Below are positions 46,376 through 56,971 of a DNA stretch of 64,000 nt, one piece after another. Position 1 is the first letter of the stretch. Every line of letters begins with the position of its first letter. The notes under the pieces are model-generated. The model had not been told where the DNA came from, did no database searches, and saw only the letters and a list, made by a program, of their open reading frames with translations. The stretch is taken from NCBI GenBank assembly GCA_028554755.1, contig JAPTOF010000015.1, positions 4,030,001 to 4,094,000 on the forward strand, read 5' to 3'. The DNA is from Cordia subcordata. Lineage: Eukaryota > Streptophyta > Magnoliopsida > Boraginales > Cordiaceae. A program made the translations under genes and the position numbers.

Positions 46376-47688
46376 TTCTTTCATTTTCATTTTCATTTCA
46401 TTTGTTTTCTTTTTCACCTTTCCAAGTGTTTATCCTCACTTCTATCATTTCCCCTTTGCATACACCTTGTTTATCATTTGATGATGCCAATGCAAGCTTC
46501 TTTGGCAAATGCTACTAATCTTATGCTTTATGAGTGTTTGTAATTTAATGAGAAATAGGGTTATTGGCATTGAAGAGCTTCAAAAAGAATATAAGGTTGC
46601 ATTTATTCTTTCTCCACTTGTTCCTTTTCTATCTACCGCGTCCTCATCACTCTCATTTGCTTTGTATCGCCTGTTTGCTTGTTGTGTGTCTTTGTTCTAT
46701 TTGCTTGAGCACAACCAAAGCTTAGGTTTAGGGGTTTAGGAGTTTGGTTTTATTGTTTTATGCTTTGTTAGGGTAGATTAGCACTATGTTCTTAAAAGTG
46801 GTAAAATTTTTCAACTTTGATGCAAATAAAGTTGTTTATCTATTAGTTGATTGAAGTGTTGCTCTTTTGATTGATTTAATTGATTAATGAAGATAAGATT
46901 GTATTATAGGGAGTGAATGGAGTGGACGGAGATCCAAGACTTGGAGGAGATGCCTTCTGAAAGCTATGGGGAGTGAGAACTTTTAAGAATGCACCTTGTA
47001 ACTACCCCATCGCTTGGTTGGAAAAAGTGGTTGAAAGGGATCTTGATAGAAGTGCCCTTTCCTTGATTGGTTCTTTTTCATGTGCCTTTGTCTTCCTTTT
47101 TCTTTTCTTTTTGCTTATGTCATGTATTGATAAAAAAATCCAAAAAAAAGGAAAAAGGAAAAAAGCTTGAAAAAGCCAAAAAAATGAAAAAATGCAAAAA
47201 GCCAAAAGGCAACAAAGTATGAAAAAGTGAAGTTCACTGAAAAAGTGCTTAAGTGACAAAATGTCAACTTAGCACAAGTTTCTCATTTCATTCTTTTGAT
47301 GTTTTGTGAATAAGGCTTTTACATCATTTATGAGCCATTGTGTTTGTACATTTTTTTCTCTCCTTCTCTTTAAGGCTTTCTGCATTTTGGAAAGGCCATG
47401 TTAGTTAAAGAGGCACAAAATATCAACATCTTATGTGAGTACATTAAAATCCTAAGCTTTTGAAGGTTAAGCATACTTGGTAACATCCTGGAAAAGCGAG
47501 ACCCCTTGTGAGTAAGGGAAGGAACTAAAAAAGCTTGGAGATCCCTCTACAAAAGGAATGATCCCTTCATACTTCTTAAATTCATTGAGATAGCAAGTCA
47601 ATCCTTTAAGCAACACTCTTTAGCAAGTTTGAGATAAACTTAGGTTTGTTGTTGCTTGGGGACAAGCAATGAGAAGGTTTGGGGGTGT
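46376..47688 (+). other. Element D post-coding region with two polypurine modules
   Basis: It is equivalent to 27710-28966 of C. The internal module near 46700-46745 is decayed (one stem base changed, tract GGTTTAGGGGTTTAGG). The conserved block is at about 46980-47095 and the A-rich tract at 47130-47230. The terminal hairpin TTGCTTGGGGACAAGCAA (about 47652-47669) and GGTTTGGGGGTGT tract end at 47688. No ORF is credible. Confidence 0.72.
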
Positions 47689-49628
47689 TGATATGTTGGT
47701 TTTGTGTGTGCTTGTGTATTGCATGTTTGCTCTTGTTTTGAGCTATTTTGTACTTCATTTGGTGTATTAGGATAGCATTTAGGCCATGTTTATGCATATT
47801 AGGGTTTACGTGTTCATGGTTGAGTTTAGGACTTAAATGCTATACTAATGCACATTTATTGCTGGTTGTAGATGAGATTCAAAGAGATGATTGGAGTTTG
47901 ATTGATGGTTCTTAGGGTGTGGATCAAATCCAAGGGTATTTTGGATGTAAAGGAATAAATAAAAGTGCGTTTGGAAGTCGCCAAACGAAGATTGGAGCCC
48001 CCAAGAAGAAACCAGCTCACAAGGAACAAAATCGAGCCAAGGAGTAAGGGAGGCCGGTTGACCTCAACCCTAGGCCGATCAACCGACCAAGGCCCCTAGC
48101 CTAACTAGAATGTTGAGCCCTTAGGATGGTCAAAAAGCTCCAAGGCTAGTCCCCCAACTGGTCCCCTGGCTGTGCGCAACAATTGCCAATTTTAAGCCAT
48201 TTTTCAGGAAAAATTAGAGAGCTTTTCACCCAACCTTTGAAACTCCATTTCTCTAAACCCTAATTCCTCTATCACCCACCTCACACACACTTACCTAAAC
48301 ACATTTTAGCACTAGGAACCAAGGATTTAAGAGGATCAAACACAAGATTTGGGGCTCATACTCAGGGATTGTAAAGGATTAACTTTGGATAGAAGGGTAT
48401 ATTCATTATCTCACTTTTATCCCAAGTTAATATATGTATAAGTAGAGAATTTAGGGTGATTATATCTTGCAATTTTGGATTGATTAATACTCTTCGTAAT
48501 GGTTATTTGATGGATTAATGTATGTATGCTTTGTGCTTAAGGTTTCAAAGGCTATTTTTGCATATATGTTTATATTCAAGTTTATTATGCTATTAACCAT
48601 ATCTAAATCATTTTGCTAGCATGTCTATATATTTGTGTGTTGATTACATGAAGTGGGTATGCTTGTATATATGTTTATGTGTGTATGTGCGTACTTAATT
48701 GCATAAATAGCTATTATTGCTTATATGTCAGGTGCTATAAATTAAATTGGTGTAATCCAAGCATGTCTACATGTTTAATAGTAGAATATACTAGAATATT
48801 CTTGAATGCCATGCCCTATATATGTACACCTTTGCACTTAAATGATAATTCCCGCTATCGTTATGAGATCGATGGTACGTAACTAGTAACTAGCCTAGGT
48901 CAAGTTCCCTTTGGCTTTAAATCCAGCCAATAGGTTTTCGGGTAAGGTTAGTTGACTTTAGCTCACTTAGAAAGGTAGTTAGTTCAACTTATGGCCCTAG
49001 GTTCATAAGGATTACACTATAGCTCGGTAGACGTGCCTCGGGACGAACTCGCATCAAGTCCTAGTGATAAATTAGGGAAATAAATAGTGGACTAAATACT
49101 AGGGTTAGATCAATCTAAGTCATCTAGAATCCTAACTAGCTAAGCCTAATGCCTAGGTCATGAGGACTATGCCGTAGCTCTATGTAGATGTGCTTAGGGA
49201 CAGATCTCCATCAAGTCTTACGATTCCATTAGGAGGTTAATTAGTGATCTAGACATGAGCAATTTTGCGTAATCAATGAAGCAGTCCTAGAAAGACATAG
49301 TAATCACCCATAGGTAAGTTGTAATCACCCTAGTCCTCATCTCTGACGGTTGAATCCTTTTAGATTACTTGATTCCACTGTGACACACATATCATCCTTC
49401 ATTTTCCTTGCCTTTAGCTTAGGTTTACTTTTCCTGCACTCCATTTCATCCAAACAACCCATATCGTAGGTTAGGGAACCAACACATAGCTTTTAGGACA
49501 CACTTAGCTTAGGATACCACACATACTTGGACTCCCCATGGATTCGACCCCGTACTCGCACTTACTATACGACACACAACCTCTCCACTTGCGGGCTATT
49601 TAGGGCTTGTGCACTGAATAGCATATCA
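47689..49628 (+). repeat. E-D array LTR3 (3' LTR of D)
   Basis: This is the longest of the three LTRs at 1,940 bp, from TGATATGTTGG to AGCATATCA. The promoter zone (48040-48180) has GGCCGGTTGACC and CCGATCAACC type motifs. It is followed by the target duplication GAACC. Confidence 0.88.
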
Positions 49629-50340
49629 GAACCAATCAAGGAAAAGGGCACTCACATTAACAACCATAAAAACACTTTTTCCAACTAAGTTATCGGGCAA
49701 CTACAAGGTGTATTCTTAGAAGTGCCCACTCCCTACAATTTTCAAAAAGATTCCTTTCAAAGTCCTGTTTCCCCCTCCACTCCATTCATTCCCCATAATA
49801 CAACCTCATCTTTGCCAATCAATTAAATCAATCAATAAGAGCCAACACTTCAATTAACAAAGAGATAAATGACTTCATATGAAAAAAAAAATGAAAAAAA
49901 TTTCACCATTTTGAGCAAAACCATGCAAATAGAACTCCCACACCCCCAAACCTATCTTTGCTTGTCCTTAAGCAAATAGCACTAATCACGCAAACAGGCA
50001 AGCAATAAAGCATGCATATCGGAAATGTGGAAAGGGAAGAAAATAGAGACGAATAGAAAGATACAACCTTGTGTTCACATGACTCTGCAAATGCCAACGA
50101 AATTCCAATCATGTACTAACCTATTTTTTACCAATACACAAACACTCAAAAAGCACACAAGGTTGGTAGTTATATGCCATGCAAATTTGCATTAGCATTA
50201 ATGGATAAGAACAAAGATGTATGCAAAAATGAAGAAAGGGAATGCAAGGAAAGGGAATAGCGCTTGAGAGATTAAAAAGAAAAAAAGCGCAAAGAAAAAG
50301 AAAAACAAACCACACTTTAGGTTGCCTCAGTAGCACTAGA
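49629..50340 (-). other. Element F post-coding region, right piece
   Basis: It continues the conserved block cut at 38162. It contains the internal polypurine tract (49939-49954) with the hairpin TTTGCTT (49957-49963) / AAGCAAA (49970-49976). It ends at a TAGGTTGCCTC-like segment that in A and B lies just past the integrase stop. Confidence 0.7.
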
Positions 50341-50765
50341 TTTTATGCCCCTGACCAGGCAGTAATGTTAGAGCCATTTATGCTTAAAGTTTTTAGCCAC
50401 AAGTTGCCAGATATTCAAATCAATGCAATGACAAGGAAACAGAGAGCCATACCCTATAGAATGCGACCTATGTACAATACAATAAATCCAATGCATTCTA
50501 CATCATGAAGATATGAACTTATGCCCTAAAGTGGTGCGGGCTAGATCATGTTGGGTAGTCGTAGGTGGAAAAATGGATTAGAATACAAATGACTTACTGA
50601 GGTTACTATAGGACATAGGAGGTTAAAAACTAATTTGCCGATACCAGGGCCAAACACATGTGTCCTCTCTTGTGGATTCAACTTTTCACAAGCTAGGAAC
50701 ACTTCTAGTGGAAGTACAAAGGAAATACTAGCATTCTCATCCTTACTCAACCACACTATAGGTAT
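50341..50765 (-). other. Element F segment in place of RT-RNase H-integrase, no family recognised
   Basis: About 425 bp lies between the post-pol homology and the acidic ORF. In A the corresponding interval is about 2.9 kb of RT, RNase H and integrase. No similarity to those domains is visible in any frame. A 71-codon minus-strand stretch (50541-50756) has no recognised motif. Confidence 0.5.
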
Positions 50766-51467
50766 CTAAGAGTCCTCCTTTATCACCAAAGATACGTCAC
50801 TTTCGTGATTGCTCTCATGCTCAGTTCTCTCAAGCTTAATAGTATGCATCTCAGATTGACCATAATCAAACAAGAAACTCTCCATCTCGGGCTCGTTATC
50901 ATTTTCCAAAAAGAAAAATTGCTCCAAGTTAGGTTTATCTTGGTCATCTAAGAATAAGAACCTATCAACGTCAACATCATCAATCTTAGGTGGAATTCCT
51001 GACTCATCAAGATCATTCAAAAAGAGAAATTTCTCCATCCCAACGCTATCAACGACATCAAAAACAACAGAAGCTAAAATGAGAAGAAATGCCTCATCAG
51101 GTCCTAAGGATGCATACTTCAAATGCTTATGGAGGGGTTTGAGCTCCAAAACTAGAGGTGACTCAACCATAAAGGGATCACTAGGATCATCTAAAGGAAT
51201 GGGATCAAAAGAACTAACCTCAAATGACTGCTCAAGCCGAGTGTCAGAAGATGTGGACGTGAACGCTATATATTGTCTCATGAAGGACTCAAAGTCAAAA
51301 CTAGCTAGAATGTCCTTAGGCTTCGCTAGTTCATCACTATTAGTCAACATCTTATCAGCATGCTCATCAACACACGACCCTATCAAATCAACCATGAAAC
51401 CATCCTTATCATCTCTACTTACACTTATCCTTTTCGCGGCCTCGGCTACTCTTATGATAGACTTCAA
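50766..51467 (-). CDS. Element F acidic C-terminal segment with FLFL repeats
   Basis: An open stretch of 233 codons continues the polyprotein after protease. Residues 1-130 match the protease-RT linker of A and B, ending in LKPL then KYASLGPDEA. From about residue 131 it diverges completely. Residues 144-200 hold four degenerate repeats of EKFLFLNDLDE type (FLFLNDLD, FLFLDDQD, FFFLENDN, FLFDYGQS), spaced 14-23 residues apart. The tail is acidic with Glu, His and Ser. No catalytic motif is present. It is intact over this length, but the upstream polyprotein is broken. Its function is unknown. Confidence 0.55.
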   Translation of the reverse strand: MKSIIRVAEAAKRISVSRDDKDGFMVDLIGSCVDEHADKMLTNSDELAKPKDILASFDFESFMRQYIAFTSTSSDTRLEQSFEVSSFDPIPLDDPSDPFMVESPLVLELKPLHKHLKYASLGPDEAFLLILASVVFDVVDSVGMEKFLFLNDLDESGIPPKIDDVDVDRFLFLDDQDKPNLEQFFFLENDNEPEMESFLFDYGQSEMHTIKLERTEHESNHESDVSLVIKEDS

Positions 51468-52100
51468 ATTTCTTAACTTAATCTCTAGTAACCTCGGCTT
51501 ACAATGAATTATTACATCAGCTATGCCAAGGAAGATGTGTCCTAAGAGAACTGGTGTAGAGTGCCTAGTGTCATGGAAGAATCTATATCTAAGATGACAA
51601 AATCAACTGGATAAGCAAACTCTCTAACTTGTACCATAACATCATCTACTACATCTCGAGATCTCTTCTCTAACCTATCAGCTAACTGAAGAGAGACGTG
51701 TATAGGAGTTAACTCCTCTAAACCTAGCTGCCAGTTGACAGAGTATGGAATTAGATCCATACTAGACCCTAAATTGAGAAGTGCATGATCTTCTTAGGCC
51801 TCTAGAATGCAACACGATATAGTGAAAGCTCCTAGATCACTCAAGTTTGGCGAGATGCCCAAAATGCATATGCTACTCACTTTCTTAGTAAGCTTTACTT
51901 TCTTAGGCATGAAGGAAGCACTATGCTTACATGTGCACAAGTCCTTAAAGAATTTGGCATTTGTCAAATTTTGTCTAAGGGAATCAACTAGAGGTAGATT
52001 AACCTTAAGATCCTTAAGATGCTCTAAAATCCTTGCTTTTCTATCATCCTGAACTATCTTAGTCTCTCTAAAGCGGAGGGAAAAGGGGCTCAAGGGGTAA
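51468..52100 (-). pseudogene. Element F protease region (broken, catalytic Asp lost)
   Basis: Two open stretches (51542-51760 and 51794-52093) match the A protease: KFFKDLCTCKH, PKKVKLTKKVSS, then LGSSMDLIPYS and LQLADR. The motif reads LNLGSS, with Asn where A and B have the catalytic Asp. A stop lies near 51797, a frame break near 51580, and the ILLGRPFLAT equivalent is degraded. Confidence 0.75.
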
Positions 52101-53895
52101 AATCACGAGACCCAACAGCCTGTTTTCCCTCCTTTTATGGAGGCTTACTATCATCTCTCTCTTTAGCCTCTATATCATTACCTTTTTCAACCTCGTGACT
52201 TGTCTTTCCCTCATCTCTTTTTTCTTTCTTTTTAGTTTCATCCATAACTCCACTAACTTCTTCTTTCTTAGTGTTAACTACCCTCCTATTTCTAAGAGTC
52301 GTGATGGCTTTAGCCTGGGCAGGAATAGGATAGGGAATACCAAAAGAACTACAGTGCTCTCAAGGATTTACCTCAGGTTTTCCAGACAGCTTGCTTGGAT
52401 TCCTAACACTCAAATGACTCATTATCTATCCCAACTGTGCATCTATTTTAGCCATATGTTGCTAATGACTCTCTAGCATCTATTGTTGTGTCTTATACAT
52501 TTAGAGCATGAGATCTATCTTATCATCACTAGCAGACAGAACAGAAGACAAAGAAGAAAGTATGGCACTAGTTATGAAGGAAGTGACTGATGTTGTGGTA
52601 CATTCTAAGTCCTAGACGGATCTACATGGTAAAACCTTAGTGGATTTGATTGAGCAAGATGAGGTCACTGGTCGAATGGGACTTAGGGCTAGGGAAACTC
52701 ATATTGGCCATGACGACATGAAAATTTAGGATTATCCCTCCACCTCAGATTATATTTGCTTGAGTAAAGGCTATACCCATCCGAGTACCCCTATATGTCA
52801 TGGAACTACTCCTATATAAACTTGGGAAACTGTGGTGTTAAAGGACAAGCTATGGTCTCATGCGATGACCTGGAACAAAGTGCACAAATCTCAACAATAA
52901 AAGGTGAAGATGATGAAACCAATGGATAGTCCCTACGGGCAGGAGTAGGTGCTAGACCTAAAGAAATCAACTAATCAAGCTTATGGGTCAACACTTCTAC
53001 CTCAGCAGGAAGATCATGGGATGTACCTACCTCATCACTCCTTTCTTAGGATCACCCTTACTAGACCTATCTATCACCATATTCTGGAAGGAATCCACAA
53101 CCATACATTATAAATGCTCCCAAGCATCACTCACTCTCAGATTATAGAATCCCTTATCTGACATGGCATTCACTATCACATGTTGGTACTCAGTAAGACC
53201 CCTCAAGAAATGCTACAAAAGATCGTAGGTACTGTATCCATGATATGGGCACTGATCCAACAAATCATTAAACCTCTCCCACATCTCATGGAAAGATTCA
53301 ACCTCATGCTAAGAGAAGGTCATAATTGAAGCTCGAAGGTTAGTGGTCTTTGCCATGGGATAAAACCTTTGATAAAATTGGGACTAGAGTTCATCCCAAG
53401 CTGTAATAGCTTCATCGGGCAAGGACTGAAGCCATTGTTTGGCTTTATCCTTAAGGGAAAAATGGGAAAAGTTAAAGGCTAATGTTCTCCTGAGACATAT
53501 TTGGAAAATTAAAGGTAGAACAAATCTCCACAAAAAATAGTGACATGTGCCAAGGGACTCTCAAAACTCGCCTCCCCTAAAACTGGTGGATTGATGGCCA
53601 TATTCGACTCAAAGGTATAAGGAAGGAAGTATTGCCTAAGAGACATATCATTAGCCTCTTGGTGTGGATGAGGAAGCCTAGGAAGTTCAACATTCTTATT
53701 ACGGGGAATAGGAAAAAGGAGGAGGAGGAAGAGAGGAACCATCATTCCTATTATAGGGAATAAGATAAGGGAGATCATTCCTATTTTCTACCATTTCACC
53801 TAGATTGTCTTGTAAGTTCTTAAGATGATGATGAATTCATTGTGGTTCAAGATTAAAGGGAACTAAGTCAGGTCTAAGAGAGCGTCTACCATGCA
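52101..53895 (-). pseudogene. Element F gag (broken)
   Basis: This is a diverged copy of the A and B gag. It begins MHGRRSLRPD at about 53895, aligned with the A start. The CCHC knuckle CALCSRSSHETIAC is intact at about 52850-52895. The CPYHGYS, HEMWERF and LKDKAKQWL-type segments are recognisable near 53210-53470, but stops occur throughout. Divergence from A is larger than that between A and B. Confidence 0.7.
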
Positions 53896-54181
53896 TGCAC
53901 AAAAAGAAACAAAATCTGCTTCTAACCCTTCAACCCCTAAAATTGCATTTTCAACCTAAATCTACAACATAGAAACCACAAGTCCCGAAAACTACAAAGA
54001 AAATAACACAAAATTGAAATGTGAAATTAAACAAAACGAAATGCAGAAACAAAACACAACCTATCACAAAAATAAAAGAGAATAGCAAAAACTAAGACTA
54101 CTACTAAAACAATAACAAAAATGACAAAGCACATAACTAGCTAGAACACACAAATCAAAGAAACCAAGTGTGCCTTCCTGG
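53896..54181 (-). other. Element F leader with truncated primer-binding site
   Basis: An A-rich (plus strand) leader. The primer site is reduced to CTTCCTGGC at 54173-54181, and LTR sequence about 35 bp inside its normal start follows directly. A small deletion has therefore removed the LTR edge and most of the primer site. Confidence 0.65.
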
Positions 54182-55269
54182 CACGGATTTGAAGAAGTGC
54201 AGTGCGTGCAAGAGTACAGGTATCATCTCCTCAAGGAGGCCTCTAATGATAGTCCTAGATGTAATGCTTCCTAAACCAACTATATGCCAAAAGGAAAATC
54301 CTTTTGTGTTTTTCTTTTTAGCCTTTTTTTTTATATTAAAGGGAACTCTAAATTAAAGACACTAAATTAAACTACCTAAACTAACGTGTGCAATAAAAAG
54401 ACCAACAAACTAAGGAGGGAGTGATTAAATCAATAAGAAAGGACTAGGGTGATTAATATTCATTATGGGGTCGGGCTCTTATTCTTACTTTGCATATTTT
54501 GATGGCTTTGATTGCTTCTTTTAGAGGTCTAAACCTACTAACCATATTATCCTTAATTCTCTATGCAATTCTATCCCTAAGTGGATCCTACTTAGATTAT
54601 AGCGTTGTCCTTAGGTTTTAGGGCTTAGTTGATTAAGACTTCTCAATTGATGTTGATTAATGTACTAACCTAGGCTTTAAACCGTTAACTATGCTTCAAC
54701 CTAAGGCCTAATACACCTAAGTTAAACTAAGTGTAATGAGTGACCTGTTAATTTTGTTTCATCCAAAAAACCACAAATTAAACCTACTTATAAAATCAAG
54801 CACAATTAATCAACATCATATAAGAAGATATGAGAAATTAAGAACATAATAATACATTTTTCTCCATTGACACAATTAATCAAACACATAGACATGTTCA
54901 ACAATCACTATTGAAATAATAAAAACCCAAAATGCGACCATCAAAATATCTCAAAACAAGTTTTACAATCCTTAACCCATAATAGAAATAGTAATCAACC
55001 ATAAAAAGGTTTAGTGCATCATGTCAAAAGAGAGTGCAAAACTGAAATTTAATCTCACAAACATCAATTCCATGTCTAAGAAATTAAATCTCAAGTCTAA
55101 AACCTCTTCCCCTTTACTTTAAGCTCAAGTCCTTCTTCTTCTCCAAGATTTGCTCCAAGTTAGCCCCAAAAGAAACCCTATAGAAAATAAGCACAAATAA
55201 ACCCCAAATTAATTTAGAATAAAGGTTAAAAGTAAAATAAAGAGAAGAAAGAGAAAAGAAAAGAATATA

Positions 55270-55302
<33 letters not shown>

Positions 55303-55919
55303 ATATATATTGGTTTTTCTGGTCTAGCCAAAGAGGAGTTTTTCTCGTTTTAATGTGTTTGGCTCTACAGCTGCTACTCGTTGTTTTATAGCCTCACTGA
55401 TATAGTTGCAGATATATATGTATATGTATATGTGTGTGTGGTATGTTTATGATATATTTATATATTTATATATATATATTTATATATATATATATAATAT
55501 TCTTATGTCCTAAATTACTAGAGCCTAATTAAATTAATGTCCTAACATTAATCTAGTAACCCTAATTCTAACAAATATGTCCTAATGACCTAATTTCCTA
55601 ATCAATGTGCCCTAACCAATTAAGTGATCTTAATTATGCCTAATTAATAACGAGCTAAATTACTAAGTTACTAATTAAACTCAATTAACTTAATTAGATT
55701 AAACTTAAATCTAACTCATTCCTAATTAATCAAAATTACTATCTAAAAATGAAACAAAAAAAACACATAAAAAGATAAAAATAAAGTGACACATAATACA
55801 CAAATACTCAATAGGATTCAATAAGCAATCAAAAGCTCAAAATAAACAAAATTAGCACCAAAACATACACTCACACACCTTCGAAATCATGCAATTCGTG
55901 CTCTAATGCACACACATCA
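54182..55919 (-). repeat. Element F 5' LTR (first bases deleted)
   Basis: It matches 33015-33820 and 36713-37406, and supplies the roughly 400 bp missing from the 3' LTR. It contains a TATG/TA microsatellite at 55267-55311 and further AT repeats at about 55400-55500. It ends CACACATCA. Confidence 0.75.
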
Positions 55920-56422
55920 ATAGCTCCCCTTATGTCTTTTGTCTCCATCCTTATATCACCCTACCACTTGATATATGAAAACCTCAAGGCTCATCGTGGC
56001 AGGTCATCTCCAAGGCATAGACTTATTTCAATTGTTCAAGAACTCATCAATTCGTTAGAATAAACGGGATCATATTTAAGTTCACAAGACAACATGGAAC
56101 TTTATCCACATATGCTAATCATCACATATTACAAATTATCAAGCTTGTTTTTATCATCAAAACATAATCACCGTTAAGCCATAATGTGAATAGCTTATTT
56201 GCCAAGACTTATTCTTTTTGGACTTTTTTCTGTGTCTAAATTAGCATTAAAAAGTTTTCTTATAAAGATTAACAACTAGGTTCTATTTTATGTCTTCATT
56301 ATTCTCCAGGGAATTATTTTGACTTCGTTTACATCTTTTTCTTTATCTTTTTGGCGTTCCATAAAAGAATGTGTGGATGAATGTTTCTCTTTTAGCTAGG
56401 ATAATTGACGTTTTGGTTCTTT
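55920..56422. other. Unassigned sequence between element F and copia LTR fragment Z
   Basis: AT-rich, with no ORF, no match to the LTRs in the window and no terminal repeats that I could see. Confidence 0.4.
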
Positions 56423-56744
56423 TGTTTGGGATTGTATACCCTAAAGACCACAACCACATGGTAACTACTAGATACTAGACATAATACACTCATGATATTG
56501 TTCATATGATTGAGCTTTGCATAGCATATTCTCCCCATTTATGCATTATTGCAAAGTATGAAGGTTCAATGATATAGACCAATGACTTGGGTGCGTAGTG
56601 AGGCTGAACGCACAGTAGGTCCACATCTACATTTATTGATGCCATAAACTAGTCCCTGGTCGGATGGTTGTATTGGGCACTTTACGAGGATAAGGCTATA
56701 GTGGACGAGTTTCCCTAGAAAGGGTGATCTATCTAGGTCATTAG
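56423..56744 (+). repeat. Copia LTR fragment Z (plus orientation)
   Basis: It begins TGTTTGGGATTGTATACC, the start of the X and Y copia LTR family in the opposite orientation. It follows the reverse complement of the Y LTR end (about 58650-58969), including a TGGGCACTTT segment and the CCTAGGTTATTAG-like end. It stops at the hAT-like insertion, and only weak similarity continues afterwards. Confidence 0.65.
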
Positions 56745-56971
56745 TAGGGGTGGGACTATCTGATCCGAACCTGAACTCGTATCCGTATCCGCATCCGCAT
56801 CCAAACAAATACGGAAAAAAAAGGCTTTTTTGGATTTCAGATATATCTGATCTGATATCCAAAATTTTTTCCAATATTTGGGTAGGATATCGGGTAACAT
56901 TTTTGCGACTCATTTGGATATCGGGTTACCCAAACTTTTTTTTAATTAAAATAATATAACATTTTTGCAAC
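56745..56971. mobile_element. Short hAT-like or unclassified insertion in Z
   Basis: It starts TAGGGGTGGG, a common end of plant hAT non-autonomous elements. It is rich in TATCCG and GGATATCGGG motifs in both orientations. The flanking 8-mers GTCATTAG (56737-56744) and ACTATTAG (56972-56979) agree at six positions. The expected inverted CCCACCCCTA end is not present, so the right end may be truncated or the class wrong. Confidence 0.35.

Larger units (their letters stand above)
38163..49628 (+). mobile_element. Tandem array E-D: LTR-internal-LTR-internal-LTR
   Basis: On the plus strand: LTR1 38163-39630 (3' end deleted), internal E 39631-40661, LTR2 40662-42318, internal D 42319-47688, LTR3 47689-49628. 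LTR2 is preceded by a polypurine tract and followed by a primer site, so it serves both units. The outer flanks GAATC (38158-38162) and GAACC (49629-49633) match except for one C/T transition, so the array sits in a single target site in element F. E is a short remnant. D is a non-autonomous element like C. A solo LTR interrupts D. Confidence 0.82.
32981..55919 (-). mobile_element. Element F: gag-protease element lacking RT and integrase, carrying nested insertions
   Basis: The minus-strand element has 3' LTR 32981-33820 plus about 36713-37406, internal region 37407-54181 and 5' LTR about 54182-55919. Element G sits in the 3' LTR and the E-D array in the internal region (38163-49628). Without insertions the internal part is about 5.3 kb. 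It carries gag, protease and a novel acidic segment but no RT, RNase H or integrase. The start of the 5' LTR and most of the primer site are deleted. Flanks ATCTA (left) and ATAGC (right) do not match, so the outer ends are less certain than those of A or B. Confidence 0.75.

Noticed and set aside
32981..55924. Target duplication for element F
   Set aside because: The flanks ATCTA and ATAGC do not match and one LTR edge is deleted, so no duplication can be claimed.
56566..56913. 115-codon minus frame as a gene
   Set aside because: It spans the border between LTR fragment Z and the hAT-like insertion, so it is a chance fusion.
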